Origin: Pictodentalium vernedei | Taxonomy: Eukaryota; Mollusca; Scaphopoda; Dentaliida; Dentaliidae | DNA: 64,000 nt | Assembly: GCA_031216915.1 (NCBI GenBank) | Contig: CM062290.1 | Location: 169,217,453-169,281,452, forward strand | Direction of reading: 5' to 3' | In this document: positions 24,030 to 34,974 of the stretch, in pieces | How positions within the stretch are numbered: the first letter of the stretch is position 1 | Layout of the letters: the number at the start of each line of letters is the position of its first letter | Notes under the pieces: generated by a model | Told to the model about the DNA's origin: nothing | What the model saw: only the letters and a program-made list of their open reading frames with translations | The model's database searches: none | Translations under genes and position numbers: made by a program

Positions 24030-24410
24030 GGTATTATTCATTTATTTATTTATTTATTTGTGTTTAAGGTCACATACTTAAGCACAATGGCTAATCGTGA
24101 CCGTGACAGTTTTACGGGTGGAGGAAGCCGGAGTACCCGGAGAGAACCACCGAGCGTCGACGAGCAACTGTCAGCTCCTCAACATTCTAACTCTGTTCAA
24201 GCTCCACTCGAGCAGGGTTACAGCGGTTGAAGACATGTGAACCATCGACATGCCGTACGCCTTAATACACGGTGTCATCGTACCTCCATATAGGCAACCG
24301 GGATAAAGTGCCTTGCCCAAGGACACAACGCGGGTCGTCCCGGACGGGGATCGAACTCGAGACCTCTAGCACAGAAGTCCAACAGCCTACCACTGAGCCA
24401 CAGTGTTCCC
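24030..24410 (-). mobile_element. tRNA-headed SINE, full length
   Basis: On the minus strand: cactgtggctcagtggtagg (A box), B box gagttcgatcc, the shared SINE body, and a tail of the tatgtgaccttaaacac type with a long TAAA repeat (about 24038-24060 on plus). It terminates the DIRS-like RT segment. No clear target duplication is found. Confidence 0.8.
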
Positions 24411-24689
24411 ATCGGAGCGATTAACTTGAACGTTGGGCGTGCTTCGATTTACAATGAGCTATCGGATGGGGTTATCGATCGAAATAAGTTTCTCAATTTG
24501 GGACACATATTATAAACAGATTATTTCAAGCGATTTTTATGAAACTTTAATCACAATCAACGGACGATTCACAATGTTTGCTTCAAGATTGTCATTCTTG
24601 AGACGAGGCGCTTGTACTTTATTTCTAAACACAATATGGTGGACACACACCTAATATTGATTTCAAATGGGGTTACCGATGACGTCATC

Positions 24690-25150
24690 ATTGTCATCGA
24701 CCGCCACCCTTTATCCACGCTGATTGGTTCATCCCAAGAGCTGGCATAATAAATATATATATACCCCATCCAAGTTTCTTCTTATTCATGCTGGAGGTAT
24801 TGATTTAACTTCCATTGATACTGCAGGCCATTGTTCACCGATTCATTCTCATTTTTCCAGTTTATATTTCATGATCCCCAACACTGCACTGATATGGTCG
24901 GACATATTGCCCAGACTTACATGGGTGTGTGGCTTTAATTTATAGGCCGTAGAAAACAGAAACATGTAAACTGGGCAGGTCGTAATTCAAAGTTCTAGAC
25001 ACATAGTTCAACATTCAGAAATTACTTTCGAAACATCAGGGCTTTTCCGGGAGAAAAGGGTTCACTTTTTGGATGTGAGTAATGCTTAAATACTATGCAT
25101 ACTATACCCTGGAGGATTTTCTAGTGAGTGCAGTTATTTTTCAGTGAGAT
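24690..25150 (+). pseudogene. SGNH-hydrolase-like remnant of the DIRS-like element
   Basis: The frame reads FLLIHAGGIDLTSIDTAG, then IPNTALIWSDILPRLTWV, followed after a stop by AVENRNM and, in other frames, segments like SGLFREKG. The blocks H.GGIDL and T.LIWS.ILPR.W are the glycine/asparagine-side and middle blocks of SGNH hydrolase-like domains carried by invertebrate retroelements. The usual G-N-D has become G-I-D, so it would not be active even if expressed. It is probably the C-terminal remnant of the element at 22.1-24.0 kb with the RT/recombinase part deleted. Confidence 0.45.
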
Positions 25151-25159
25151 TTATTTGCG

Positions 25160-25970
25160 ACTTACTGTCACTGTCAGGAGTGGAAAATTTTAGAATAAGA
25201 GCCACACGGTGTCATTTGGGTGGCAAAATATTGGCATTTAAATTTTGTACACACTCAATTAGGTGTCCAGCTTTTTTGTGTGTACCCGATACTCTAATGT
25301 ACGTACAAAATTATACACGCAGTTGTTGCTCGACAGCTCCAGGGCATTTTTGTTGCGGCCTTTTATTTTCCAACATAAACAAATATATCAACCATACATG
25401 TGTTTTCTTTATTGAACAATTTGATCGATCCCTTGGTGTAATATGCCAAAGATATAAACAGAGGAACATGACCTGGGGCTCGCCCTGGGTGGGGGTGGAC
25501 CCCGGAGGGGTAGCCCGAAACCACCACTGTTCTCACTACTAAGCATTTCGAACAAGGAAGGGACGTGTCACTGAAGGACAACGATATATATCAGTGGTGG
25601 CCGAGATCCGTTGTTGCAAGAGAGGGAATACAATGCACAAAGCTGGGAGGGATCTAACGCAGCTCTACAGTTGAAAATATTAGCCAGCTTTCGCGCCATA
25701 TTTGACAAATTTTCCCGGAGAGGAAATTTGTTAAAAATTGAGCAAACGTGTACAATTCCTTGACTTTAGAACCCATATGAAAGAGACAAATCAAATGGAG
25801 GAATTTCCGATGCATTCTAACAGTAAAGTGTGGTGGCACACCCTTCCTGCTAACTTTCAACAGGATTGTTGTGACGTGACCTATAAGATAAATAAAGGTT
25901 TGACTGCCCTTGAGTCATGAGAGGCCCGTTAATCTCAAGTTATGGTAGTGTTATGGTGTAAATATATATT
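25160..25970. other. No gene recognised
   Basis: Includes a GC-rich patch (25465-25530). The short ORFs here have no supporting motif. Confidence 0.35.
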
Positions 25971-25974
25971 ATTA

Positions 25975-26139
25975 GTTACACAGTTTGTTGGTGGCCTAAT
26001 ATGGTATATATGGTGTCAGTTAATTCCATATTGGACTCGAGCGAATGGTGTTAGCTAATTTCATATTGGACGAGAGCGAAGCTTGAGTCCAATATGGAAT
26101 TAACTGACACCATATTAGGCCACCAACAAACTGTGTAAC
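25975..26139. repeat. Foldback element
   Basis: Left arm from gttacacagtttgttggtgg to ccatattggactcgagc; the right arm mirrors it (gcttgagtccaatatgg ... caaactgtgtaac). The left arm has a small insertion (tatatggt). Arms are about 65 bp with a short loop. Confidence 0.8.
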
Positions 26140-26234
26140 GAATATATCTTACCGACTGCTGCATCGATGCACAGAACTAATAACAACAGCGATCAAAATT
26201 AAATGAGAGAATTCTCACAATGTGTTCACGTGTC

Positions 26235-26287
26235 TTTGCCTTGTTACAATTTATGGGAGACTCTCCCATAAATTGTAACAAGGCAAA
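26235..26287. repeat. Perfect palindrome, family P copy 1
   Basis: tttgccttgttacaatttat is mirrored as ataaattgtaacaaggcaaa around a gagactctc centre. The same palindrome, slightly diverged, occurs at 36392-36452, so it is an interspersed family rather than a local hairpin. Confidence 0.8.
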
Positions 26288-26289
26288 TT

Positions 26290-27440
26290 CATACATACCA
26301 AACAGTTTCATTTCGAAGGGTAACATGACACACATCCACAGAATATGAAGCCTTTTAAGTTGCCTAACCTGCACTTCAGACCAAATATGGGCTTCCAATA
26401 CTCAATCTTTCAACTTGAAGCGTTTATTGGCTGCCAGCATTTTGAATAATCAATGAAAAAAGGGGAGATTACCCATAGCTGTCAGCGTATATTGATGTTG
26501 ACAGGCAGTATATGGTTTTATATGCAGTCTGCATGTGACGTCTTTGAACCAATGAAATTCCCAGATACTTGTAGGAGGTAAGATATTGTTAAAGATGCCG
26601 TTGGCCACATCTCTTTTTCCAACTATTTTTTGGAGAAAAGTTTCGGGGAAGTGGCACGTGCTCCCTGTATCCCCGATCCCTATGTCACTATACAGCTGAA
26701 CGTATATCAGAATTACATTCACCCAACGCTATCTGCAAGTGCTCTTAGATACGGACTTAACCTGGCAAAACCAACCCCCCCCCCCCCCCCACACACACAC
26801 ACGCACGGTATGTATTCCTAGATAGATCGCGGAGAACGGAAGGTATATGTTTTTCCGTCCATCGGTGTGACAGGAAACTTCACTCAATAGCCTCCTCACG
26901 AACCCCATACTATTCGCCATGTCCTGAAGGTGCTAATCTTTCATAGCGAATCATCTAATACAATTATTTGTGTGTTGGTCTTAATGCCTCTGAGAATCTA
27001 ATCAATTACAAGCACCCCACCTCAGTCTCAGCTGTGGTAAATCTACATTTTTAGGCTAAAGAAAATTAATCTTTTGATTCTCGGGCACCGGCGCATTTTC
27101 TTTTTTTTTGGCTCGCGTTCGTCCTTTTTATTTCGGAAGCAAATTCAAAATGTCCAAAACTACCATGTGATTTTAGCGGTATCACATCTCGATTGGCGAT
27201 GCATTATGTCGTATACGTTGATATAGTATTGTTATTCTCTTCGCAAAATGCGACACGATTCTCCAGTAATTTGTAATATAACAAATTTGTATAAACAAAC
27301 TATTACTTACGTTTAACTGAATACGATGGGTAAGGGAAATGTTACTTTTGCACTTGTACTCTCATTTTTTGAAAGGCCTGATTGTGGCTTCTAGCACTCA
27401 ATCAGTTAAAACACTCCTTCTTATTTTTGATCTCGATTTT
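26290..27440. other. No gene recognised
   Basis: AT-rich sequence with a poly-C/CA tract at about 26776-26810. No coding or RNA feature is supported. Confidence 0.4.
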
Positions 27441-27445
27441 AGTTC

Positions 27446-27679
27446 TTATCCCTTTACCCAACGTAACGGCCAAAACCGGCCAGCGCTATTCTCAAAAACA
27501 GCCAATTAATTTTCATTATTTTTTGTCTCAAAAACATAGGTTATGACCCCTCGTTGGAACGAGCTCGTTCCAACGAGGGGTCATAACCTATGTTTTTGAG
27601 ACAAAAAAGGAAGCAAGTTAGTTATTCAAGAATTTATTTTGCAAGTGTCGTCTGCTTTTCAGGTTAGTTAAAGGGTTAT
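27446..27679 (+). mobile_element. Foldback element family A, copy 6, flanked by TTAT
   Basis: The same termini and hairpin as the other copies, shoulder A first. Here the flanking tetramer is TTAT on both sides (27446-27449 and 27676-27679) instead of TTAA. Confidence 0.8.
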
Positions 27680-28986
27680 ATATTAATTTTGTGTTGTGTG
27701 ATCGCTGTTACAAAAAAAAAAAAAAAACTATCAGCGAAATCAACATGGAAGCTCAAGTATTTAATTTTAGGCTCTCACAGTTGGATTTTAGGCATCGACG
27801 ACCATTCCATCAGGAATAAAAAATAAAAATAAAAACCGCTCTCCCTCATTCTTTTTTAAAAAAATGCCTGAGAATCAATTATTTAATTTTGTTTGGCCTT
27901 ATTATCTTATTTGCTGTTCCTGTCGCAAACTATGAATGAGAACCTTTCGTTCAAGGACAAGACTACATTTTTAGTGAAGAATTGTCAGCAACACCTTGAT
28001 CCTATTTAACGTTGTACTCGAAAGACGCAAATAAATATTTCAAACACAAAAATCATCTTGTTCTCGAATAAGCTTGTTCCATTGGGATTCGCAAACTATG
28101 AACAGTTTTATAACGGCGCCGAAAACAAAATGCGCTTGGTCCGGTGCCGCCAGACGGGAATGGGTTGTAAAAGGGTCACTGACAGGTTTCCCTGAGGAAA
28201 TAGATCCCCGAGAAAGGCCTCTTAAATTGAGCTGTCTGGTGACATTTGTATTTTATTATTAATTTTAAAATGACGACAGTAACTCTATAAAAACACCGTA
28301 TCATGAACTATCTTCAAAAACACAATCAAAGTTTCCGTTGATGCACCACCGGGTTAGATCAGATGGTCCATCAGCTAAAACTTTGATTGTGTTTCTAATT
28401 TTTTTCCTAGAATTCGAGGTATCTGGGTGAAATCAAATTACTCTTACCTGTACTGTATGCCAAGCTTATTCCAGTTTGTTCTGCTGCAGCAAAGAAATTC
28501 ACAAGGAATAACAAGTAAAAATCATCTACAAAATAGAGATTTCCAGAATACTGGACAGAAACCTGACGGTTCTGTCGGACAACGTCGGACGACCCTCACT
28601 GCTTAGAGAGAAAATGCCAATGTTACCAAGACAATTGCTATGCATGTGATAAACTCTTCACCTGCTGTGTATTTGCTTGAATTTTTCATAAAATGAAGTC
28701 ATGGCTGCTCTAAGAGAGCAGCCATGACTCGATTTCATGAAAACTTCAATAGAGCCTTGTATGACGAAATTCATATAAGAGAACTGCTCACACTAAGAGG
28801 AGCGCATTTTGTTAACAAGAGCAAGAAACATGCCTACACTAGGTAACACAGAATATGTGTTCTGGGCAGGAAAATACGCCTACAGCCTACCGATGGCAAA
28901 GAATTAAAAGAAAAAACATGAGCTGAAATTATATTACTTGTATGATTGTTTGGTTAAAAAGCATTATGGCTTATGTAATAACCATT
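27680..28986. other. No gene; two small foldbacks
   Basis: Two hairpins stand out. At 28314-28395 aacacaatcaaagttt is mirrored by aaactttgattgtgtt. At about 28680-28745 tcatggctgctct is mirrored by agagcagccatga, with longer imperfect arms. The rest shows nothing recognisable. Confidence 0.5.
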
Positions 28987-29215
28987 CACCTTTACCCAAC
29001 ACTATAAACAGACGACATTTTCAAAATAAAATCTAAATAATTGCAAATTTTCATTTTTCTATCACAACAGCATTGTTTGTGACGCCTCACTGGTACGAGT
29101 TCGTACAACTGTTCCAAGATATGTTTTTGAGACAAAAAATGGAAAACTAATAAAATTTGAATGGCATTTTTGTGAAAGTGTTGACTTATTTTGACAGTAA
29201 CGTTGGGTAAATGGT
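28987..29215 (-). mobile_element. Foldback element family A, copy 7 (decayed)
   Basis: Recognised by cctttacccaaca at the left, agacgacattttcaaaataaaatc (shoulder B), atgtttttgagacaaaaaat, and acgttgggtaaatgg at the right. The hairpin has diverged and the TTAA ends are lost. Confidence 0.55.
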
Positions 29216-29980
29216 CATATATCCTTAACTATGAATTTATAGTTTTAGAAAATTTATTCCGTACATAAATAATATTCGTATCAAATGAAATTCACTGAAC
29301 CTGATTTTCTTTTCTCCATGCATTGTACGGAGACACATAGGAAAAATAGTTGATCAAGTTCACAAATGTGGGGTATTGGAGTAACAATACAAGGAAATCC
29401 GGAGAACAAGAGGACGAATTATTCACACGTGTTATAATTTGTCAACTGACACGCATTAGCTTTCGCGTTCAACTCGTGGCTGAGTGGACCCCTCAACTCC
29501 CAACTGTTGCGCCTGGTTTATTTGTTTTCTTTGTCTCTCTCGTTTTCAGACACTGCTAACGAGTAAAATTTTCAGAAACCATCAAAGGACGCTCTGATAA
29601 AATGTATTATTATCAAATAGCAGGGCGTTTTTCACACACATACATATAGAATAAATTTACGTTGGTGTTAAGGAAGCGTACTATGGTAAAACTGACAGCG
29701 AAAAGCACAACATGGCGCTAATGGTCATTAGAATATTGCGGCCCAGTGTGTGAAATAGTGACGTCACGTGAACTTCCAGCAATTTTGTATCCAATAACAT
29801 CTGCAAAAACCACCAGCAGACTGAAACGAATACCAGGCGAAAATTCCATCTAAATTTTGGAGAATCGATTTGGATTCTCGTGAAAATGGTTACAAGAATC
29901 AATACCTGCCATGAGTGTCCCAGAATCCCCTGAGGCCTCCATGGCTGAACCCCCGTTGTATACTGATAACATATGTTAAT
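29216..29980. other. No gene recognised
   Basis: Short ORFs only; nothing supports a gene. Confidence 0.4.
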
Positions 29981-29982
29981 CG

Positions 29983-30220
29983 TTAACCCAACACTGCTTT
30001 TTAATTTTCAAAACATAAACTGAATTTGATAATTTTTGAAGAATAAACAATATTTACGAAAAAAAACCCTTACAAATATGGATGTCAGTGGAACCGGCTT
30101 AATGAGCCGGTTCCAATGATAGCTATATTTCTACAATTTTATTGACAAAGTGTCAGGATATTTTAGGTCATGTTAGCCTTGTACTGGTTAATTTTCTGCC
30201 GGTGTTAGGTAAAGGGTTAA
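29983..30220. mobile_element. Distant TTAA foldback relative
   Basis: Starts gttaacccaacactg, ends ggtgttaggtaaagggttaa, with a short hairpin ggaaccggcttaatgagccggttcc near 30091-30115. The termini match family A, but the interior is mostly different. 30225-30735 holds repeated gattctcg motifs near 30260-30340 and nothing else. Confidence 0.5.
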
Positions 30221-30734
30221 ACTGACTCCAATTCATTTCACGTGAATCCTAGCAGAGGTGCAGCGAGAATCTACATGGATTCTCGCTGGCTGTGTTGCAC
30301 GAATCTTTGCATGAATCGATTCTCGGATTCTCGTCAAAATATGGGCTCTGAATACGATTGAAGATTCCAATGCTGAACTATTTTATGTCACTTGAAATAC
30401 AATTCAATAAATTAAATTAGCCCCACTTACTTCACCAGACCTACCAATTCACTATTAGTGTGACAAACTAAACAAAAACACTGTTGTCAGTTTTTCAGGA
30501 TCGAGAATAATGCACTGGTACCCACTTATCAGATATTGCTTAATTTAATAACCCTGTCAATTGTATATTACTTGCAAACATGAAACAATTTACCGTACTT
30601 TCAGTAATGGTGTGACCTGTTACCTGCATATAGGTTATAGAGCAAACTCCTGTTAACTGAATAAAACTCTTGTGATCTATCCGTGCAGGAATTACTCTGA
30701 CAATCATTAAACCCCACCTGTTTGACCGGTTGCC

Positions 30735-31230
30735 CATAGAATCGGTCGCATCAGCCCGCGTAATTTACGAATTGAAAAGTTGAATTTTTCTCTTCTAAAA
30801 ACTTCAACAGAACCATATCATGTGCCCCCTCGCAGTAGCGTAGCCAATGGAGGGGGAGGGGTAGGTGGGCCATGTCCCCAAAATTACAGAACCCCCTCCC
30901 CCCCCCCCCTTTAAAACGGGAAAATTAAAGCAGCAGAAGGTCCCAGATTCACACAGAGGATACTGAATTTTCAAAACTTTCTCGGGGGAGCCATCCGAAG
31001 TCCCACCAATGTGAGGGGGATACCGTAGGCCTGAGGTAGGGGTGGATATGGACCTTACATTGGTGGTCATAGCTACCTCCACCTCAGGCCTACGGCCTTC
31101 AGATATGCCTGCGGCAAATATCGACCTGGCACCCCTAAAAAAATTATGGTCCCCTCAACAGGAAATCTTAGCTACGCCCCTGCCCCCTCGTTGGAACCAA
31201 CTACGAGTGGAACATAAGACCAAGTAACAA
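30735..31230. mobile_element. Foldback family B copy split by a hAT-type element
   Basis: 30735-30832 (gaatcggtcgcatcagcccgc, aatttacgaattga, accatatcatgtg) matches the left arm of the family B elements at 38.5 and 55.1 kb. The hairpin centre continues after the insertion at 31183 (ccccctcgttggaac). The right half is mostly lost. Confidence 0.65.
30833..31182. mobile_element. Non-autonomous hAT-type element
   Basis: An 8-bp duplication, ccccctcg, lies at 30825-30832 and 31183-31190. The termini are CAGTAGCGTAGCC and the complement of CAGGGGCGTAGCTAA. The 350 bp contain poly-G/C tracts and an internal inverted repeat of ccgtaggcctgagg. No ORF of transposase type is present. Confidence 0.8.
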
Positions 31231-31470
31231 ATCTCATCTTGTAAGAAGTGTATGTTTACTACCAAGATAAAATCGATATTGAAGACTCCTATCCAGGCGA
31301 AAATGTCCCCACTGGGGAATTATTGGGAGTGGGTGGGTCACACCCCTTATACAGCACCTCCCGGTAGTTACACTTCTGCATCATACTAGGTTTGGACTTT
31401 TCAAGTAAGTTTTGACAACTTAACATTTCTATCGTAACGGCATATCGTTCCAGTACTATCTCCGAATATC

Positions 31471-31862
31471 GACAGTGGCGTTGCGGTAACCAGTTCTCGT
31501 CAGATCACCGAAGTTAAGCAACGTCGAGCCCGGTTAGTCCTTGGATGGGTGACCGTCTGGGCGATCGATTCGGACTCCCGCGTTGTGCCCTTGGGCAAGG
31601 CACTTAACCCCGACTGTCCACATGGGGCGCGTTGACGCCGTGTACTGAGGCGTACTGAACGTCGATGGTGCGCATGTCTTCAACCAATATAACCCTGCCT
31701 GTGCTGCAGTGCGGAGTTACGATGTTGGGGAGCTGGCAGCTGCTCGTCGTTGCTCGGTGGTTCTCTCCGGGTACTCCGGCTTCCTCCACCCGCAAAACTG
31801 TCACCGAAACGATATGACCCTGGCTGTTAAAGTGTCGTTAAACCCTAATAAATAATAATAAT
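31471..31862 (+). mobile_element. SINE with chimeric tRNA-like/5S-rRNA-like head
   Basis: The head starts cagtggcgttgcggtaacc, which resembles the A-box region of the tRNA-headed SINEs. It continues into about 73 nt (31489-31561) matching the internal part of 5S rRNA: gatcaccgaagttaagcaac, then cggttagtccttggatgggt. This covers the A-block, intermediate element and C-block of the 5S promoter. The body (cttgggcaaggcacttaacc ... tgctcggtggttctctccgg) is the same as in the tRNA-headed SINEs. The tail gttaaagtgtcgttaaaccc plus AATAAATAAT resembles the 3' end of LINE-D. Confidence 0.85.
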
Positions 31863-32222
31863 AATTTATTTATTTATTTATGGGGTTCAACCCACAGTTT
31901 CGACAGCCAGAGTCACCTCGTGTCGGGCTGTTTTACAGATGGAAGTCGGAGTTCCGGAAGAAAACCACCGAGCAGCAACGAGCAACTATCAGACTTCCCA
32001 GCGTGCTAACTACGCGCAAGCAGAATTAGTATTGGTATTAGTAAAAGGCAAGTGCACCATCAATTTGAAGTACGCATTAGTACACAGCGACACCGTGCCC
32101 ACCGCCAGAACCCTGGATTACGTACCTTGCCCAAGGATACAGCGCAGTTACAGCCGGTTAGGCTTGAGCTGTGGATCTTTCGGTTTGAAGTCCAATGCGT
32201 AACCACTCAGCCACCGCGCTCC
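31863..32222 (-). mobile_element. tRNA-headed SINE, tail-to-tail with the previous SINE
   Basis: Minus-strand head ggagcgcggtggctgagtgg, a diverged B box, the shared body, and a tail ending in a TAAA repeat that abuts the tail of the plus-strand SINE at about 31860. One SINE probably inserted into the A/T-rich tail of the other. 31235-31470 and 32225-32455 hold nothing recognised. Confidence 0.75.
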
Positions 32223-32455
32223 CTGCTAGTCCTGTTAGGAATCGAGGTAGGACACACTCCCCATTCAAGAGTAAAAGTCCCATGGAATCCTCGACAAATC
32301 AAACAATTTTCCCCGAATCCAGTTGATAACATGCACTGATAGCTATGTTCGAGGGTCTACTTCAAAGATGATCTTCGCACAGAGAAACTCAATGTTGTAC
32401 GACGAGTTACGCCGACATCAAGGTATCCCGGTAATGCCGGGATCTGGTGTCTCGG

Positions 32456-32707
32456 TTAACCCTTTACCTAACCTGAAAAGCAGACGACACCTGCAAACAA
32501 AATTATTGCGGCATATCTATTTTTTCATTTTTTGTCTCAAAAAGATAGGTTATGACCCCTCATTGGAACGAGCTAGACAAGCTCGTTCCAATGAGGGATC
32601 ATAACCTATGTTTTAGAGACAAAAAATGAAGAAATAATGAGAATTAATTGGCGATTTTTGAGAATAGCGCTAGCCGGTTTTTGCCGTTACGTTTGGTAAA
32701 GGGTTAA
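32456..32707 (-). mobile_element. TTAA foldback element family A, copy 8
   Basis: TTAA at 32456-32459 and 32704-32707, shoulder B first, hairpin centred on GAACGAGCTAGACAAGCTCGTTC. Confidence 0.85.
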
Positions 32708-32906
32708 TGGTAGGCTTGGAAGTACGTACATAGGGTGTAGGTCATTTGCAATGTGACTCTTATCTACGAATAAGATAGAGAGGGCATAACGATAGACTAT
32801 GCCACGATGCGATAGGAATTGTTATATGTCACGAAATTACGATATTTGTCACAATATACTCTAGTGTCGCCTATGTTTGCAATTGGACATTCAAGGAGTT
32901 TGCATT

Positions 32907-33229
32907 ATTTATTTATTGGTGTTTTTAAGGTCACATATTTCTGCACAATGGCTAATCATGACCATGACAGTTTACGGGTGGAGGAATCCGGAGTACCCGG
33001 AGAGAACCACCGAGCAACGGCGAGCAACTGTCAGCTCCCCAACATGCCAACTCCACACAAGCAGTGTTAGCATTGGTTGAAGACAGATGCACCATCGACG
33101 TGCAGTACGCCTTAGTACACAACGTCACCGTGCCCCCACGTGGGCAATGGGGGTGAAGTGTCTTGCCCAAGGACACAACGCGGTTGCCGCAGGTGGGATT
33201 CGAACCGAGGACCTCTCGGCTTGCAACCT
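32907..33229 (-). mobile_element. tRNA-headed SINE, 5'-truncated
   Basis: A perfect 12-bp target duplication, ggagtttgcatt, lies at 32895-32906 and 33230-33241. The minus strand has a B box (ggttcgaatccc), the body and the tatgtgacctta tail, but lacks the A box, so it would not be transcribed on its own. Confidence 0.85.
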
Positions 33230-33315
33230 GGAGTTTGCATTGCCACTGACCATACAGAAAACAGGTCCATGGTACGCCAGTGAACTAGTGACTAGTGACA
33301 AGTTCAGCTTAAGAG

Positions 33316-33540
33316 CAACATATATAGTATGTGGACAGTGGATTACAACTGAATGTGCGAAGAGTGGAACTCCCACTCAAGTAATAACTCATATTCCTTA
33401 GAATATGCTAAAAAAGACAAGTAATGTCTCAACGAACCGACATCCGGGTTCTACCCGAAGGTCTACAACATGAAACATTGCTTGCCTGGTTTTGAACATT
33501 TTGTTTTTGCGTTTCGTTGATGAAGTGGAATTTTGTATTT
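33316..33540. repeat. Foldback family D, decayed copy
   Basis: It shares atgtggacagtggatta, caagtaatgtctcaac and acatccgggttctacccg with the better element at 34020-34285. The arms are eroded. Confidence 0.5.
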
Positions 33541-33552
33541 TATTCGAGTATT

Positions 33553-33852
33553 GGGGAGTGTGGTGGCTCAGTGGTTAGAGCATTGAACTTCAAGCCGAAA
33601 GGTCCAAGATTCTTTCCTAACTGAGTTAATCAGGAAAGCAGCGTAGGGGTACGGCGGCGCTCTGTACTGAGTCATACTGCACGTCGATGGTGCACTTACC
33701 TTCAACCAACACTAACCCTGCTTGTATGGAGTTAGTACGCTGGGGAGTCGGAAACTTGCTCGCAGCTGCCCGGTGGTTCTCTCCTGGTATCCCGGCTTCC
33801 TCTAACCGTAAAAATGTCAAACACGAGGTGACCCTAACTGTCGAAAGTGTCA

Positions 33853-33919
<67 letters not shown>

Positions 33920-33925
33920 ATACAA
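33553..33925 (+). mobile_element. tRNA-headed SINE with long TAAA tail
   Basis: Head ggggagtgtggtggctcagt followed by gttagagc (A box); the B-box region is diverged. The shared body (gcacgtcgatggtgcactt-like, cccggtggttctctcc) follows, with a tail gtcgaaagtgtca and then about 18 uninterrupted TAAA units (about 33850-33921). Confidence 0.85.
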
Positions 33926-34019
33926 TACTCATTTTTTATTTTTAAGGTTGATTTCAGCATCTATGCCTATATTATGAAGGCAACACACGTATAAGACTAA
34001 GTTTAGCCACTCGTTTATT

Positions 34020-34285
34020 CCTACAGTACATGGAGAGTGGATTGTAACTAAATCACACGGGGAGTGGAGTTATCCCCCAAACTATCACTTTCAAATTCTG
34101 TACATGTGGACAAAAAACACAAGCAATGTTTCAGCCAATGGACCTCCGGGTTTAACCCGGAGGCCCATTGGCTGAAACTTTGCTTGTGCTTGTTATGATT
34201 TGCAACAAATTTCCAATTATTGCTTGGGTGGAATCTCCACTCTAAGGGTGATTTGTTGATAATACACTTTCCATGTGCTGTATGT
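34020..34285. repeat. Foldback family D element
   Basis: The outer arms (tacagtacatggagagtgga and its imperfect complement near 34280) and an inner near-perfect palindrome (caagcaatgtttcagccaat ... ggctgaaactttgcttg) centre on ggacctccgggtttaacccg. A decayed relative lies at 33316-33540. 34290-34870 shows nothing else. Confidence 0.7.
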
Positions 34286-34877
34286 TGTCTGCTTTAGAAT
34301 CCTTCTAGCCTAGGCGTTGGTAACCGGTTTCTATTTTACCAGTTTAAACAGAACTTGTTTAGCACAGTAAAAAGAAACCCTGGTCAACATACTGGGGTTC
34401 CTACTTGGACATTAAACACTTCGACTGATGGTTAGAGAGAACTCACACAAATAAAATGCAACCTGTATAGGCGTATCATGATCATACAAAATTTCTTCAC
34501 TACTGAGAAAACAAGAGTACTCGGAGAGAGCCACGAACTTCCAGCAGCTAACCGCACAGCCGGAGATTTGTATGTTTGTCTCTATTTGGGTTAAAATAAA
34601 GCATTTACATCTTTAGGGCGTGCCAGCTATCACAACAAGATAGTACAGCTTTGCTAATTATGTTCTGGTGGGCTACAGTGGTAGGAACACGAATACTTAA
34701 TAATGTGAACAGGTTCGAATATAATAGAAAAAGGAAACGATGAAAAAATGTAAGTACAAAATCAGTTCATTTGATAATAATGTTGTCTCTCCTTCCTTGA
34801 CTTTTTTGTTTCTAGATGTTCAATAATTGTGCAGACATGATTTCCGCCAAGGTCCCACGCATTTCTGCACGTTTAAA

Positions 34878-34886
34878 TATAAGAGG
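34878..34886 (+). promoter_or_regulatory. TATA-type core promoter of the glycine-rich gene
   Basis: TATAAGAGG lies 66 nt upstream of the exon 1 ATG. An initiator-like TCATTT (A at 34907) is 29 nt downstream of the first T, the usual spacing. The predicted 5' UTR is about 37 nt. The call depends on the downstream ATG being a real first exon. Confidence 0.5.
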
Positions 34887-34943
34887 ATAATCGTCAGTTT
34901 TATATCATTTACAAATTTTTCATTGTCGTCAACATTTATCAAG

Positions 34944-34974
34944 ATGAAAGCAGCAGTTACTTGTATAGTATTAG
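34944..34974 (+). CDS. Exon 1 of secreted glycine-rich protein (signal peptide start)
   Basis: The ATG at 34944 opens a 31-nt coding exon, MKAAVTCIVL plus the first base of an Ala codon, ending at a consensus donor (AG|GTGAGT, donor at 34975). It is too short to appear as an ORF. The product begins like a signal peptide: Lys at position 2, then a hydrophobic run. The donor leaves phase 1. The acceptor at 56440 (tttttttcag) is followed by CA, completing GCA (Ala), and then CLHFCVIGYPQS, which continues the hydrophobic core. The 21.5-kb intron holds many transposons, including a full-length antisense LINE. Intermediate exons cannot be excluded. Confidence 0.55.

Noticed and set aside
31489..31561. 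5S rRNA gene
   Set aside because: Only the internal part of 5S is present, and it is embedded in a SINE with tRNA-like start, shared body and LINE-type tail.
33850..33925. CRISPR-like or satellite array
   Set aside because: It is a simple TAAA microsatellite forming the tail of a SINE; there are no spacers.
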